Source: Planctomycetota bacterium
GTDB lineage: Bacteria; Planctomycetota; UBA1135; UBA2386
DNA: 46,392 nt
NCBI GenBank assembly: GCA_027621295.1
Contig: JAQCBR010000018.1
Span: forward strand, 1 to 46,392
Reading direction: 5' to 3'
Part shown: positions 16,358 through 24,079 of the stretch, one piece after another
Layout of the letters: each line of letters opens with the position of its first letter
How positions within the stretch are numbered: the stretch's first letter is position 1
Notes under the pieces: generated by a model
Told to the model about the DNA's origin: nothing
The model's input: the letters and a program-made list of their open reading frames with translations, nothing else
Databases searched by the model: none
Position numbers and translations under genes: made by a program

Positions 16358-18612
16358 ATCTCCTCCGCAACCTCCTGGCCCTCGCGACGCTCGTCGGAAT
16401 CGGCGTCGTCGTCCTCTGGGAGTCCGAGGAACGCACGTCTCCCGGCCCGCTGCACCCGGTCCACGAACGGATCGAGGACCTGCAGTCCAGCTGCGAGTCG
16501 TGCCACGGGAACGGCGGCCCGCACGCGATGGCCGACGCCTGCGGGGAATGCCACACGGCGATCCGCGAACAGCTCACGGCGGGCAGCGGTCTGCACGGCA
16601 GCCTCGAGCGGGCCGAGGAATGCGGACGCTGCCACCGCGATCACCACGGTTCGGACCTGCCGCAGGTCGGACCGGCCGCATTCCGTGATGCCGGGATCGA
16701 GGACCTCCTCCTCTACGACCACGCGCACGTCGCCGGCTTCGCGCTCCGCGGCAGCCACGACGCCCTCGCTTGCACGGCGTGCCACGAGCACGCCGAGACG
16801 GAGATCCTCCCGACCGGAGCGGCGCGCTTCCTCGGACTCGCCCAGACGTGCGCTTCGTGCCACGCCGACGTGCACGAGGGCAGCTACGGCGCGGACTGTG
16901 CGAGCTGCCACGGTCAGGAGCAGGAGTTCGAGGCCGTCGCCGCATTCCGCCACCGGGACTTCGTGATCGAAGGCGCGCACGCCGGACTCGCCTGCGCGGA
17001 CTGCCACACCCCCGGCACTCCGGAATCGGTGGCCGCGCGGATCGGGACGAACCCGGAGCCGCGGAGCTGCGTCGCATGCCACGGTCCCGCGCACGCACCC
17101 GGCGGCGGAGCGCTGCCGCTGGCCACGGAGGCGGCGTCGATGGACTGCGCTGCGTGCCACGACGCGGGCGGCTTCGCGCGTTCGTTCGGCGCCGCCGAAC
17201 ACCGGGCCGCGGGCTTCCCGCTCGACGGTGCGCACGCCGAGGCCAAGTGCGCCGAGTGCCACACCGACGAGCGGGCGCGCGAGCCGCTGCGCGACGCGCC
17301 GATGGCCCGCTGCTCCGACTGCCATGGCGAGCCCCACGGCCCGGTTGGCGGCTCCCTGCCGTTCGCGCACGCGGTCAACGACTGCGCCCGCTGCCACGCG
17401 CCGGAGGCTCCGTTCGCGCGTGCGTTCGGCGTCGCCGAGCACCGTGAAGCCGGCGTCCGACTGGACGGGGACCACGCGACCGCGTCCTGCACCTCGTGCC
17501 ACGACGCCACCCGCCGGGACGCGGGCATCGAGCGCGGGCCCGACCCCATGGCTCGCTGCACCGACTGCCACGCATCGCCGCACCGGGACGCGTTCACCGC
17601 GGCGGTCGTCGCGCTGGCGGCGGTGCCAGAGCAGAACTGCGCCGCTTGCCACCAGTCGACGGACGCGGACTTCCACACCGAACGCCTCGCCGCGGGCGCG
17701 CATGCGGCCGCAGGATTCGACCTCGTGCGCCCGCACGTCGACCTCGCCTGCCAGAGCTGCCACGGCGCCGCTCCGAGCCCCTTCGCGGAGCGGTTCCCGG
17801 GCCGGACCCCGGACCGCTGCGGGGTGTGCCACGGTGACCCGCACGGCGGCCAGTTCGAGCGCGGCGACGCGGCGGCCCCGGACTGCCTCGAGTGCCACCA
17901 GCGCGAGGCGTTCCAACCCTCTCGGATCGACGTCGATCGCCACGGGGAGCGCGGCGGATTCCCGCTCGCCGGCGCCCACCGCGCGGTCGCCTGCGCGCGC
18001 TGCCACGAGCCGACCGGAACCGACGCCCCGGTGCGCTACGCGGGGATTCCCGACCGCTGCGTCGACTGCCATGTCGATCCGCACCGCGGCACGTTCGATC
18101 GGCCCGGGCTGCCGGCGCTGGTCGACGGGCGCACGGACTGTGCGCGCTGCCATACGGCCGACGGGTTCCGCGCGATGCAGACCGACTTCGACCACGGCAC
18201 GTGGACCGGACAAGTGCTGCGCGGCGCCCACGCGGCTGCCGCCTGCACCGCCTGCCACGGCCGCACCTCCGTGCCCGATGCGCTCGGTCGCTCACTCGGC
18301 GAGGCGCCGACCGACTGCGCGGCCTGCCACGACGACCCCCACCTCGGTCAGTTCGCACGGCCCGCACTCGACGGCGCGCGACACACCGACTGCGCCCGCT
18401 GCCACGACGAGGCCGCGACCTTCGGCGACCTGCGCTTCGACCACGACAGGGACTCGCGCTTCGCGCTCGACGCGACGCACCGGGCTCTCGCCTGTGATGC
18501 ATGCCACAAGCCACAGCCGATCGGCGAAAGCAGGACCGTCGTCCGCTACCGCCCGCTGGGTATGCAGTGCACCGACTGTCACGGCGGAAGCGGGGAGGGC
18601 GGCCGACGATGA
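16354..18612 (+). CDS. 26-heme c-type cytochrome, membrane-anchored or periplasmic
   Basis: A 752-residue protein with 26 CxxCH haem-binding motifs, counted by eye along the full length. It begins at a GTG overlapping the upstream stop (GTGA) and preceded by GGGAGG at a good distance, so the start is secure and translation is coupled. The first 22 residues are hydrophobic but lack a clear signal-peptidase site, so it may stay anchored in the inner membrane and reach across the periplasm. After three N-terminal haems, eight modules of about 84 residues follow, the first seven with three haems each and the last with two, each opening with a pattern such as F-x-L-x-G-A-H-x4-C-x2-C-H; the conserved His is a likely distal ligand. 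No catalytic motif of nitrite or tetrathionate reductases is seen, so it is best read as an electron wire. It overlaps the porin gene by ATGA. Confidence 0.92.
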   Translation: MNLLRNLLALATLVGIGVVVLWESEERTSPGPLHPVHERIEDLQSSCESCHGNGGPHAMADACGECHTAIREQLTAGSGLHGSLERAEECGRCHRDHHGSDLPQVGPAAFRDAGIEDLLLYDHAHVAGFALRGSHDALACTACHEHAETEILPTGAARFLGLAQTCASCHADVHEGSYGADCASCHGQEQEFEAVAAFRHRDFVIEGAHAGLACADCHTPGTPESVAARIGTNPEPRSCVACHGPAHAPGGGALPLATEAASMDCAACHDAGGFARSFGAAEHRAAGFPLDGAHAEAKCAECHTDERAREPLRDAPMARCSDCHGEPHGPVGGSLPFAHAVNDCARCHAPEAPFARAFGVAEHREAGVRLDGDHATASCTSCHDATRRDAGIERGPDPMARCTDCHASPHRDAFTAAVVALAAVPEQNCAACHQSTDADFHTERLAAGAHAAAGFDLVRPHVDLACQSCHGAAPSPFAERFPGRTPDRCGVCHGDPHGGQFERGDAAAPDCLECHQREAFQPSRIDVDRHGERGGFPLAGAHRAVACARCHEPTGTDAPVRYAGIPDRCVDCHVDPHRGTFDRPGLPALVDGRTDCARCHTADGFRAMQTDFDHGTWTGQVLRGAHAAAACTACHGRTSVPDALGRSLGEAPTDCAACHDDPHLGQFARPALDGARHTDCARCHDEAATFGDLRFDHDRDSRFALDATHRALACDACHKPQPIGESRTVVRYRPLGMQCTDCHGGSGEGGRR
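16738..18600 (+). repeat. Eight tandem haem modules within the 26-heme cytochrome
   Basis: Module starts are at 16738, 16960, 17215, 17455, 17716, 17959, 18211 and 18460, a period of 222-261 bases. Each copy opens with a hydrophobic residue, L/I/V, a Gly/Ala-His step and CxxCH, and most continue with a CxxCH-x-x-P-H and a D-C-x-x-C-H. Length variation between copies shows these are protein-level repeats, not a recent DNA duplication. Confidence 0.8.
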
Positions 18613-20303
18613 GCCCTAGATCCCCGATTCCGGCGCGAGCGCGGGGCACGGCGCTGCTGGCGCTCGCGCACCTCGCGATCGCTGCAGCCGCGGCCGCCCA
18701 GGACCCGACCGTGGTCCGCGTGCGCGTCGTCTCCGTCTCGGCCGACAGCGTCTACCTCGACCAGGGCCGCTCGGCTGGGCTCGCGCCCGGCCTCGAGGTC
18801 GAGCTCTCTCCGCCGGGTTCCGCACCGTTCCGCGCGACGATCCGCGAAGTCTCGGCGACGAGCGCGCGAGCCGAGGTTCCGCCCGGGAGGCCGATGGTCC
18901 CGGTCGGCACGCTCGGCGAGATCAGCCTGCCCGCCGGTGCGGCGGGTGCAGCCCAGGGCGGCGAGGGCCCGAAGCGGGCAACCACCACGCCGGACGACCT
19001 GCCGTGGAAGTGGCAGGACTTCCAGCGCGGCGACACGGATACGCCGCTGCTCGCCCCGGCGTTCGGCGGTGGGCCTGCTTCGCGACCCGCGGACTGGACC
19101 GGCCGACTGTTCGGCCAGTACACGTACTCGGCCGACGAGGGCGAGGGCCGGAGCAACGCGGCGTACCGCGCTCGCATCGGCGCACGCACCCAGGTCACCA
19201 ACCTGCTCGGGTACGGGGAGACGCTGACGTTCGACGGTGAGCTCCGACAGCGGGGCGAGGACATCCTCGACGAGGGCGAGGACACCGACTCGAAGCTTCG
19301 CGTCGACCGACTCAGCTACGCGTACGGCGAGGACGTCCGGGATCCGTTCCGGATCGAGCTCGGACGCTTCGTCAGCCGATTCGCGCCCGAGCTCGGACTC
19401 GTCGACGGCGGCGAGGTCGCGCGGCGCATCGGGCGGGACCTGACGATCGGCGCGGGGCTCGGACTCGCCCCGCTGCCGTTCCCCGACCGCGATACGGGGG
19501 ACGACTTCGGCGCGTTCGGCTTCGCGCAGTGGCGCCCCGAGGACGATCCGACGATCGGTTTCACGCTGGGGTTCCAGAAGACGTGGCACGAGGGAGAGGC
19601 GGACCGCGACCTGCTGTTCGCCCGCTTCGACTGGCAGCCGACCGAGCGACTGCGCTTCGACGCGTCGACGCTCGTCGACTTCTACACGGCCAGCGACGAC
19701 CTGAAGGACGCGACCGCCGAGGTCACGCAGGGCTTCGTCGCGACCAGCTACCGTCCGAGCGACGCGTTCGGCGTCGGGATCACGACCTCGACCTACGCGT
19801 GGGCCCAGCTGCTTCGCGGCGATCTGGCCTTCGTTCCCGACGAGCTGATCCGCGACGGCCGCGTCGACCGGATCTCGCCGCGCGTCTGGTGGAACGTCAG
19901 CGAAGACGTGAGGCTCCAGGCCCGCGTCGACCAGTGGAGCGACCAGGACGACAGCGGGACCGGCGGCGAGCTGTCGTCCGACTGGTATCGCGCGTTCGGC
20001 GGCGCGATGGATCTCGGGCTGGCACTGAGCCAGAGCCAGGGCAGCTACACGTCGGGACCCGCGGTCCGATTCCGGGCCGCTCGGACGTTCACGTGGGGCT
20101 ACGCGAGCTTCCGCTACGAGTGGACCCGATGGAGTGCGGACGCGCTCACGACCGGCAGCGAGGACTTCTCCCAGCACCGGACCGGCGTCGACGCGAGCGT
20201 CGCGCTGGGCGATGCGTGGAACGTGCAGATCCAGGCCGAGACGGTGCTCGGTGATCTGCAGGACGGCTACAACCTGGGCTTCTACGTGCAGCGGAGGTTC
20301 TGA
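18609..20303 (+). CDS. Outer-membrane beta-barrel (porin of a porin-cytochrome conduit)
   Basis: A 564-residue exported protein. The ATG at 18609 overlaps the cytochrome stop (ATGA) and is preceded by GGGAGGG; in-frame codons further upstream lie inside the cytochrome gene. Signal peptide 1-30 ends in an Ala run before QDP. Residues about 35-107 form a small beta domain (SVYLDQGRSAGLAPGLEVEL resembles FlgT-C/SH3-like folds), followed by an Ala/Gly/Pro linker to about 160. From 162 to the end there are many alternating amphipathic strands rich in aromatic residues, ending QRRF with the C-terminal Phe used for BAM recognition. Flanked on both sides by multiheme cytochromes in one operon, it most likely forms the sheath through which they make contact. 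Strand number cannot be counted reliably by eye. Confidence 0.88.
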   Translation: MSPRSPIPARARGTALLALAHLAIAAAAAAQDPTVVRVRVVSVSADSVYLDQGRSAGLAPGLEVELSPPGSAPFRATIREVSATSARAEVPPGRPMVPVGTLGEISLPAGAAGAAQGGEGPKRATTTPDDLPWKWQDFQRGDTDTPLLAPAFGGGPASRPADWTGRLFGQYTYSADEGEGRSNAAYRARIGARTQVTNLLGYGETLTFDGELRQRGEDILDEGEDTDSKLRVDRLSYAYGEDVRDPFRIELGRFVSRFAPELGLVDGGEVARRIGRDLTIGAGLGLAPLPFPDRDTGDDFGAFGFAQWRPEDDPTIGFTLGFQKTWHEGEADRDLLFARFDWQPTERLRFDASTLVDFYTASDDLKDATAEVTQGFVATSYRPSDAFGVGITTSTYAWAQLLRGDLAFVPDELIRDGRVDRISPRVWWNVSEDVRLQARVDQWSDQDDSGTGGELSSDWYRAFGGAMDLGLALSQSQGSYTSGPAVRFRAARTFTWGYASFRYEWTRWSADALTTGSEDFSQHRTGVDASVALGDAWNVQIQAETVLGDLQDGYNLGFYVQRRF

Positions 20304-20305
20304 CG

Positions 20306-21589
20306 ATGACCCGACCCATGACGCTCCGTGTCCGGGCCCTGCTCGGCGCCGTCGCCCTGGTCGCGCTCGTGGCCTGCGGCACGCTGATGGCACCGCCCCA
20401 GCAGTGGGACGAGGACCGGGGACCGGTCGTGCCGCACGCGACCTTCCCGGCCGACTGCAGGCTCTGCCACGTCGGCGAGGGCTGGTCGGAGATCCGCGCG
20501 GACTTCAGCTTCGACCACCTCGCCGAGACGGGCTACGCGCTCGAGGGTGCCCACGCGACGGCCACCTGCCTGCGCTGCCACAACGACCGTGGGCCGGTCG
20601 AGGTGTTCGCCGAGCGCGGCTGCGGCGGCTGCCACATCGACCCCCACCGCACGCGGCTCGGACCCGAATGCCAGAGCTGCCACGACGCCCAGACCTGGGT
20701 TCCGCACGCGCAGATCGAGATGCACGCCCGGACCCGCATGCCGCTGGTCGGCGCGCACGCGGTGGCCCAGTGCTTCCAGTGCCACCCGGGCGCCGAGGTC
20801 GGCAACTTCGAGGGTCTCGATCCGACGTGCACGAACTGCCACGGCCAGGACCTCGCGCGGGCCACGGTGCCCGACCACGTCCGCCAGGGGTGGACGACCG
20901 ACTGTCAGCGCTGCCACGTGCCGCTCGGCTGGCAGCCGGCGCGCTTCGACCACCCGTCGTCGCTGCCGTTGGTCGGCGGGCACGCGGGGCTGGACTGCTC
21001 GTCCTGCCACACCGACCCGACGACGTTCGGAGGGCTCGACCCCGACTGCTTCTCCTGCCACGCCGGCGACTACGCGGCGACCGTCAACCCCAACCACGGC
21101 CTGCTCAACTTCAGCCAGGACTGTCGGCAGTGCCACTCGGTCTACGGCTGGGGCGGTGGAAACTTCCAACACCCGTCGTCGTTCCCGCTGACCGGCGGAC
21201 ACGCGGGCCGCAACTGCACGGACTGCCACCAGAACGGCGTGTTCGCGGGCACTCCGAACGACTGCGTGTCCTGCCACCGCGACGACTACGACCGGACGAC
21301 GAACCCCAACCACGCGGCTCAGGGTTTTTCGACGAACTGCACGCAGTGCCACACGACGAGCCAGTGGGGCGGGGCCAACTTCGACCACCGCTTCCCGATC
21401 ACGAGCGGTGCCCATGCCAGCATCGACTGCACCGAGTGCCACACTCCGCAGGCGCCGGCGCCCGGCTTCTCGTGCATCGACTGCCACGAGCACGACCGGG
21501 CTTCGATGGAGAGACAGCACGAGGGCGAGCGCGGCTACGTCTGGGCCTCCCCCGACTGCTACCGCTGCCACCCCAACGGCCGCGGCTGA
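20306..21589 (+). CDS. 16-heme outer-membrane lipoprotein cytochrome
   Basis: A 427-residue protein with 16 CxxCH motifs. The type II signal has lipobox LVAC and lipidated Cys24, consistent with outer-membrane attachment. GGAGG sits 8 bases before the ATG inside the end of the porin gene; the gap between the genes is 2 bases. The C-terminal half repeats a unit of about 70 residues that contains HPSS-x-PL-x-GGHAG, CxxCH, DC-x-x-CH-x-x-DY and NPNH. This gene would be the outer partner of the conduit, passing electrons to or from extracellular acceptors or donors. Surface exposure is inferred from operon position, not visible. A hairpin ends the operon at the stop codon. Confidence 0.92.
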   Translation: MTRPMTLRVRALLGAVALVALVACGTLMAPPQQWDEDRGPVVPHATFPADCRLCHVGEGWSEIRADFSFDHLAETGYALEGAHATATCLRCHNDRGPVEVFAERGCGGCHIDPHRTRLGPECQSCHDAQTWVPHAQIEMHARTRMPLVGAHAVAQCFQCHPGAEVGNFEGLDPTCTNCHGQDLARATVPDHVRQGWTTDCQRCHVPLGWQPARFDHPSSLPLVGGHAGLDCSSCHTDPTTFGGLDPDCFSCHAGDYAATVNPNHGLLNFSQDCRQCHSVYGWGGGNFQHPSSFPLTGGHAGRNCTDCHQNGVFAGTPNDCVSCHRDDYDRTTNPNHAAQGFSTNCTQCHTTSQWGGANFDHRFPITSGAHASIDCTECHTPQAPAPGFSCIDCHEHDRASMERQHEGERGYVWASPDCYRCHPNGRG

Positions 21590-21605
21590 GCGAAGCTCAG
21601 CCGCG
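21581..21605. terminator. Perfect hairpin spanning two convergent stop codons
   Basis: An 11-base-pair perfect stem (CGCGGCTGAGC / GCTCAGCCGCG) with a 3-base loop contains both the stop of the 16-heme cytochrome and the stop of the convergent isomerase-like gene. There is no T tract on either side, but its strength and place between convergent genes suit a bidirectional terminator or 3'-end stabiliser. Confidence 0.6.
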
Positions 21606-22862
21606 CGCGGGCATCGCGAAGCCCTGCCCGAGCATCGCGGACAGGTCGCGTCGCACGGTCTCGGCAGTCACGCGGCCACCGCTCGCCCCGAGGTCCGCGT
21701 AGTGGTCCCCGAGCACGCGGCCGAGCCATGCCCGGGAGCGCCCCCACTTGAACACGAGCTGCTCGAGCACCCGGGCATCCGAGTGCTGCGGGACGAAGGT
21801 CGGCCCGAGGAGGTCGAGCCGCATCCGCGTGATCTCCTCCGTCACGCTCGGGATATTGACGAACCACCAGCAGCCGAAGGGCACGAGGTTCGCGAACTTC
21901 CGCGCGGCCACGCAGAGCGCGTGCTGCCCCTCGCGGGCCAGGAGCGTCACGTAGAAGCGGGTGTCCGGATGGTCGTTCGCCAACCGCTCGAGCGACTCGA
22001 CGTCGGTCGCGCCGAGGCTGTCGCCGGCGAGCGCGAGCCGCGGGGCGACCTGCCGACGCACGCCGATCATCAGTGCCACCGGGCAGCCGACCTCGGACGC
22101 AGCGGGGATCACCGCGCGGACCAGCAGGTCCAGCCAGGGTTCCTGGCTGTGCGGGTAGCCGAGCACCGGCGGCAGGCTCACGGCCATGTACCGCGCGTCC
22201 ATCCGACGGTGCCAGTCGACCAGGTAGCGCCGCAGCTCGGTGATCGTCCGCTCACTCCGCGCGTCCTCGACGTCGTAGCCGAGCGCCCGGAGCGCCGGCA
22301 CCGCCTTCGGCCACTCCATGATCGCCGAGTCGAGTCGGAGCGCGGCGACGAAGCGCGGGTCGCGCTCGAAGCCCCGCTCCCAGACCGGACGCTCCGCGGG
22401 GTCCAACGGATCGTTGGTCATGCAGACCTCGCGCACACCCGCCATGCGGAGCACGCGATCGACGTGCCCGCGCAGGTCCAGCACGGCGTCGGCGAAGAAC
22501 GCGCGCGCCTCCCCGAGGTCGTTCGCGTTCGGATCGAGTGCGAAGGACCGCAGCATTCCGACGACGCTCCGCCCCACTTCCGACAGCGGCGACCTCTCGA
22601 CGAAGAGCTCCCTCCAGACGAGGTCGGCACGTTCCTGGATGGGCGCAGACCAGAACGCCTCGGGACGCAGGTCGGGCCGCGCGCGGAACAGCTCGGCGAC
22701 GTGGTAGTGGTAGGTCAGGAGCTCGTCGATCCCGGCGAGCAGGAGCCCCCCCATCCCAGGATCGAACAGGTGCGTGTGGACGTCAGCGATCGGGAGCTTC
22801 TCGAGCTCCCGGTTCATCAGTTCGTGGGCAGAGAGCGGCGCGTGGTCGGATTCCTGTCGCAT
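21597..22862 (-). CDS. Uronate isomerase-like amidohydrolase
   Basis: A 421-residue member of the amidohydrolase superfamily. The metal-binding HxH is in ADVHTHLFDP (His29, His31). QHSDARVLEQL near the C terminus resembles the TDSR motif of glucuronate isomerase (UxaC), and CMTNDPLDP the family's TTDDP-like string. UxaC-type enzymes convert glucuronate or galacturonate to fructuronate or tagaturonate. The protein is shorter than classical UxaC (about 470), and no uronate catabolism genes are adjacent, so it may act on a related substrate. ATG 22862 is used; ATG 22877 is an equally possible start, and neither has a clear ribosome binding site. Its start faces the secreted-protein gene across about 100 bases. 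Confidence 0.75.
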   Translation of the reverse strand: MRQESDHAPLSAHELMNRELEKLPIADVHTHLFDPGMGGLLLAGIDELLTYHYHVAELFRARPDLRPEAFWSAPIQERADLVWRELFVERSPLSEVGRSVVGMLRSFALDPNANDLGEARAFFADAVLDLRGHVDRVLRMAGVREVCMTNDPLDPAERPVWERGFERDPRFVAALRLDSAIMEWPKAVPALRALGYDVEDARSERTITELRRYLVDWHRRMDARYMAVSLPPVLGYPHSQEPWLDLLVRAVIPAASEVGCPVALMIGVRRQVAPRLALAGDSLGATDVESLERLANDHPDTRFYVTLLAREGQHALCVAARKFANLVPFGCWWFVNIPSVTEEITRMRLDLLGPTFVPQHSDARVLEQLVFKWGRSRAWLGRVLGDHYADLGASGGRVTAETVRRDLSAMLGQGFAMPARG

Positions 22863-22959
22863 GGGTCGGGCCCGCATCGGAACCGACGATGGCACGGGGA
22901 TCCACTCGCGGACGCCGGCACTCCGACCGTTCCTGCATCGGCACGGTAGACTTCGTGTC

Positions 22960-24054
22960 GTGTCCGGCTCGCCAAAGCCTTCGGTCCTCCTCGCCCTGCT
23001 CTGCGCGGGCGCGCTCCCTCTCCTGTGCGCGGGCGCGCTGCCTGCGCAGGGGTTCACCTCCCCGCGCGGGTTCGACTCCGTCGAGGGAGACGCACGCCAC
23101 TTCGCCCTCTTCCACCCGGGCTACGAACGCTTCATGCAGATCGATGCGTCGCAGGTCGGGATTCCCGCGCCGGCCCTGCGTTCGATCGCCTTCCGTCGCG
23201 ACGGGGACGTCGCCGCAGCGCTGGCGACGCCGCGCAGCGTGGACCTGACGGTGCGGATGGGCACCGCGGATCTCGCCAACGCCACGGGCGACTTCAGCGC
23301 CGACTGGACGACACCTCCCACGACGGTGTTCGCGACCAAGACCATCCAGACCCCGGACTGGAGTCGCCTCGCTGCCGCCCGCCCGGCACCGTTCGACCTC
23401 GTGGTCCCCTTCGACAACCCCTGGAGCTACAGCGGGTCGGCGCCGCTCGCGTTCGAACTCCGGATGGAGAACACGACCGGGATCCTCGGACCGGAGGTCG
23501 ACGCGGACTTCGGCGCGTCGAACCCGTTCACCCAGGCGGTCGGTCAGGCGTTCGACTTCGGCTGCCTGGTCCGCGGCCAGTTCCTCGAGATGTCGCACAC
23601 GCTCGACATCGAGAACTACGGGCCGAACCACACGCCGTTCGGTGTCCGCGTCGGATTCTCGGTCACGCTCGCGCCTCGCCAGCAGGCGGCGGTCGTGAAC
23701 ATCGACTTCTCCGACCCGTCCCTGACCGTGCCCGGCCTCTGCGCCCCGCTGCACGCTCTCCCGAACATCAGCCTGCCGCTCGGCGTCACCGACGCGCTCG
23801 GCACGGTGCCGCGGACGTGGTTCGAGGTTCCCTACTCGACCCAGCTCGAAGGCATCCACCTGTTCACGCAGGCCTTGGTCCTCGACCCGGGGACTTTCGG
23901 CATCCCTGCGGCGGTCTCCGAACGGCGCGACGCCGTCGTGCCGGACTCACCGCACGCGGCGCCGCCGAGCGCCTACGCGTACGCGACTTCCGCACGGGCA
24001 ACGAGCGGAACGCTGTACCGCGACCGCGCGGTGATCGTGCGGTTCGGGCAGTGA
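22960..24054 (+). CDS. Secreted protein of unknown function with lineage-type C-terminal signature
   Basis: A 364-residue protein starting at GTG 22960, chosen because it places a signal peptide at the N terminus; upstream in-frame codons would add a long charged extension. The signal contains a near-duplicate, GALPLLCAGALPAQ, before the likely cleavage. The mature part is beta-rich without a named domain. Near the end, LEGIHLFTQALVLDP matches a signature also found in the beta-helix protein at the right of the window, suggesting a shared C-terminal beta domain. Function unknown; probably extracellular or periplasmic. Confidence 0.7.
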   Translation: MSGSPKPSVLLALLCAGALPLLCAGALPAQGFTSPRGFDSVEGDARHFALFHPGYERFMQIDASQVGIPAPALRSIAFRRDGDVAAALATPRSVDLTVRMGTADLANATGDFSADWTTPPTTVFATKTIQTPDWSRLAAARPAPFDLVVPFDNPWSYSGSAPLAFELRMENTTGILGPEVDADFGASNPFTQAVGQAFDFGCLVRGQFLEMSHTLDIENYGPNHTPFGVRVGFSVTLAPRQQAAVVNIDFSDPSLTVPGLCAPLHALPNISLPLGVTDALGTVPRTWFEVPYSTQLEGIHLFTQALVLDPGTFGIPAAVSERRDAVVPDSPHAAPPSAYAYATSARATSGTLYRDRAVIVRFGQ

Positions 24055-24079
24055 CGAAGGCGCACCGGTTGGACGACGG

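Noticed and set aside
16234..18258. A 674-codon minus-strand open frame opposite the 26-heme cytochrome
   Set aside because: It mirrors the repeated CxxCH codons and has no recognisable domain; the plus strand is clearly coding.
16738..18600. CRISPR array or recent tandem duplication
   Set aside because: The repeat unit is coding, of variable length and diverged at DNA level.
16354..18612. Reading the 26-heme protein as a nitrite, hydroxylamine or tetrathionate reductase
   Set aside because: No CxxCK or other catalytic haem motif and no catalytic residues were seen; only repeated CxxCH modules.
14042..21589. Naming the conduit genes mtrCAB, pioAB or omb/oma/omc
   Set aside because: Haem counts, gene order and protein sizes differ, and no diagnostic sequence match can be shown by eye.
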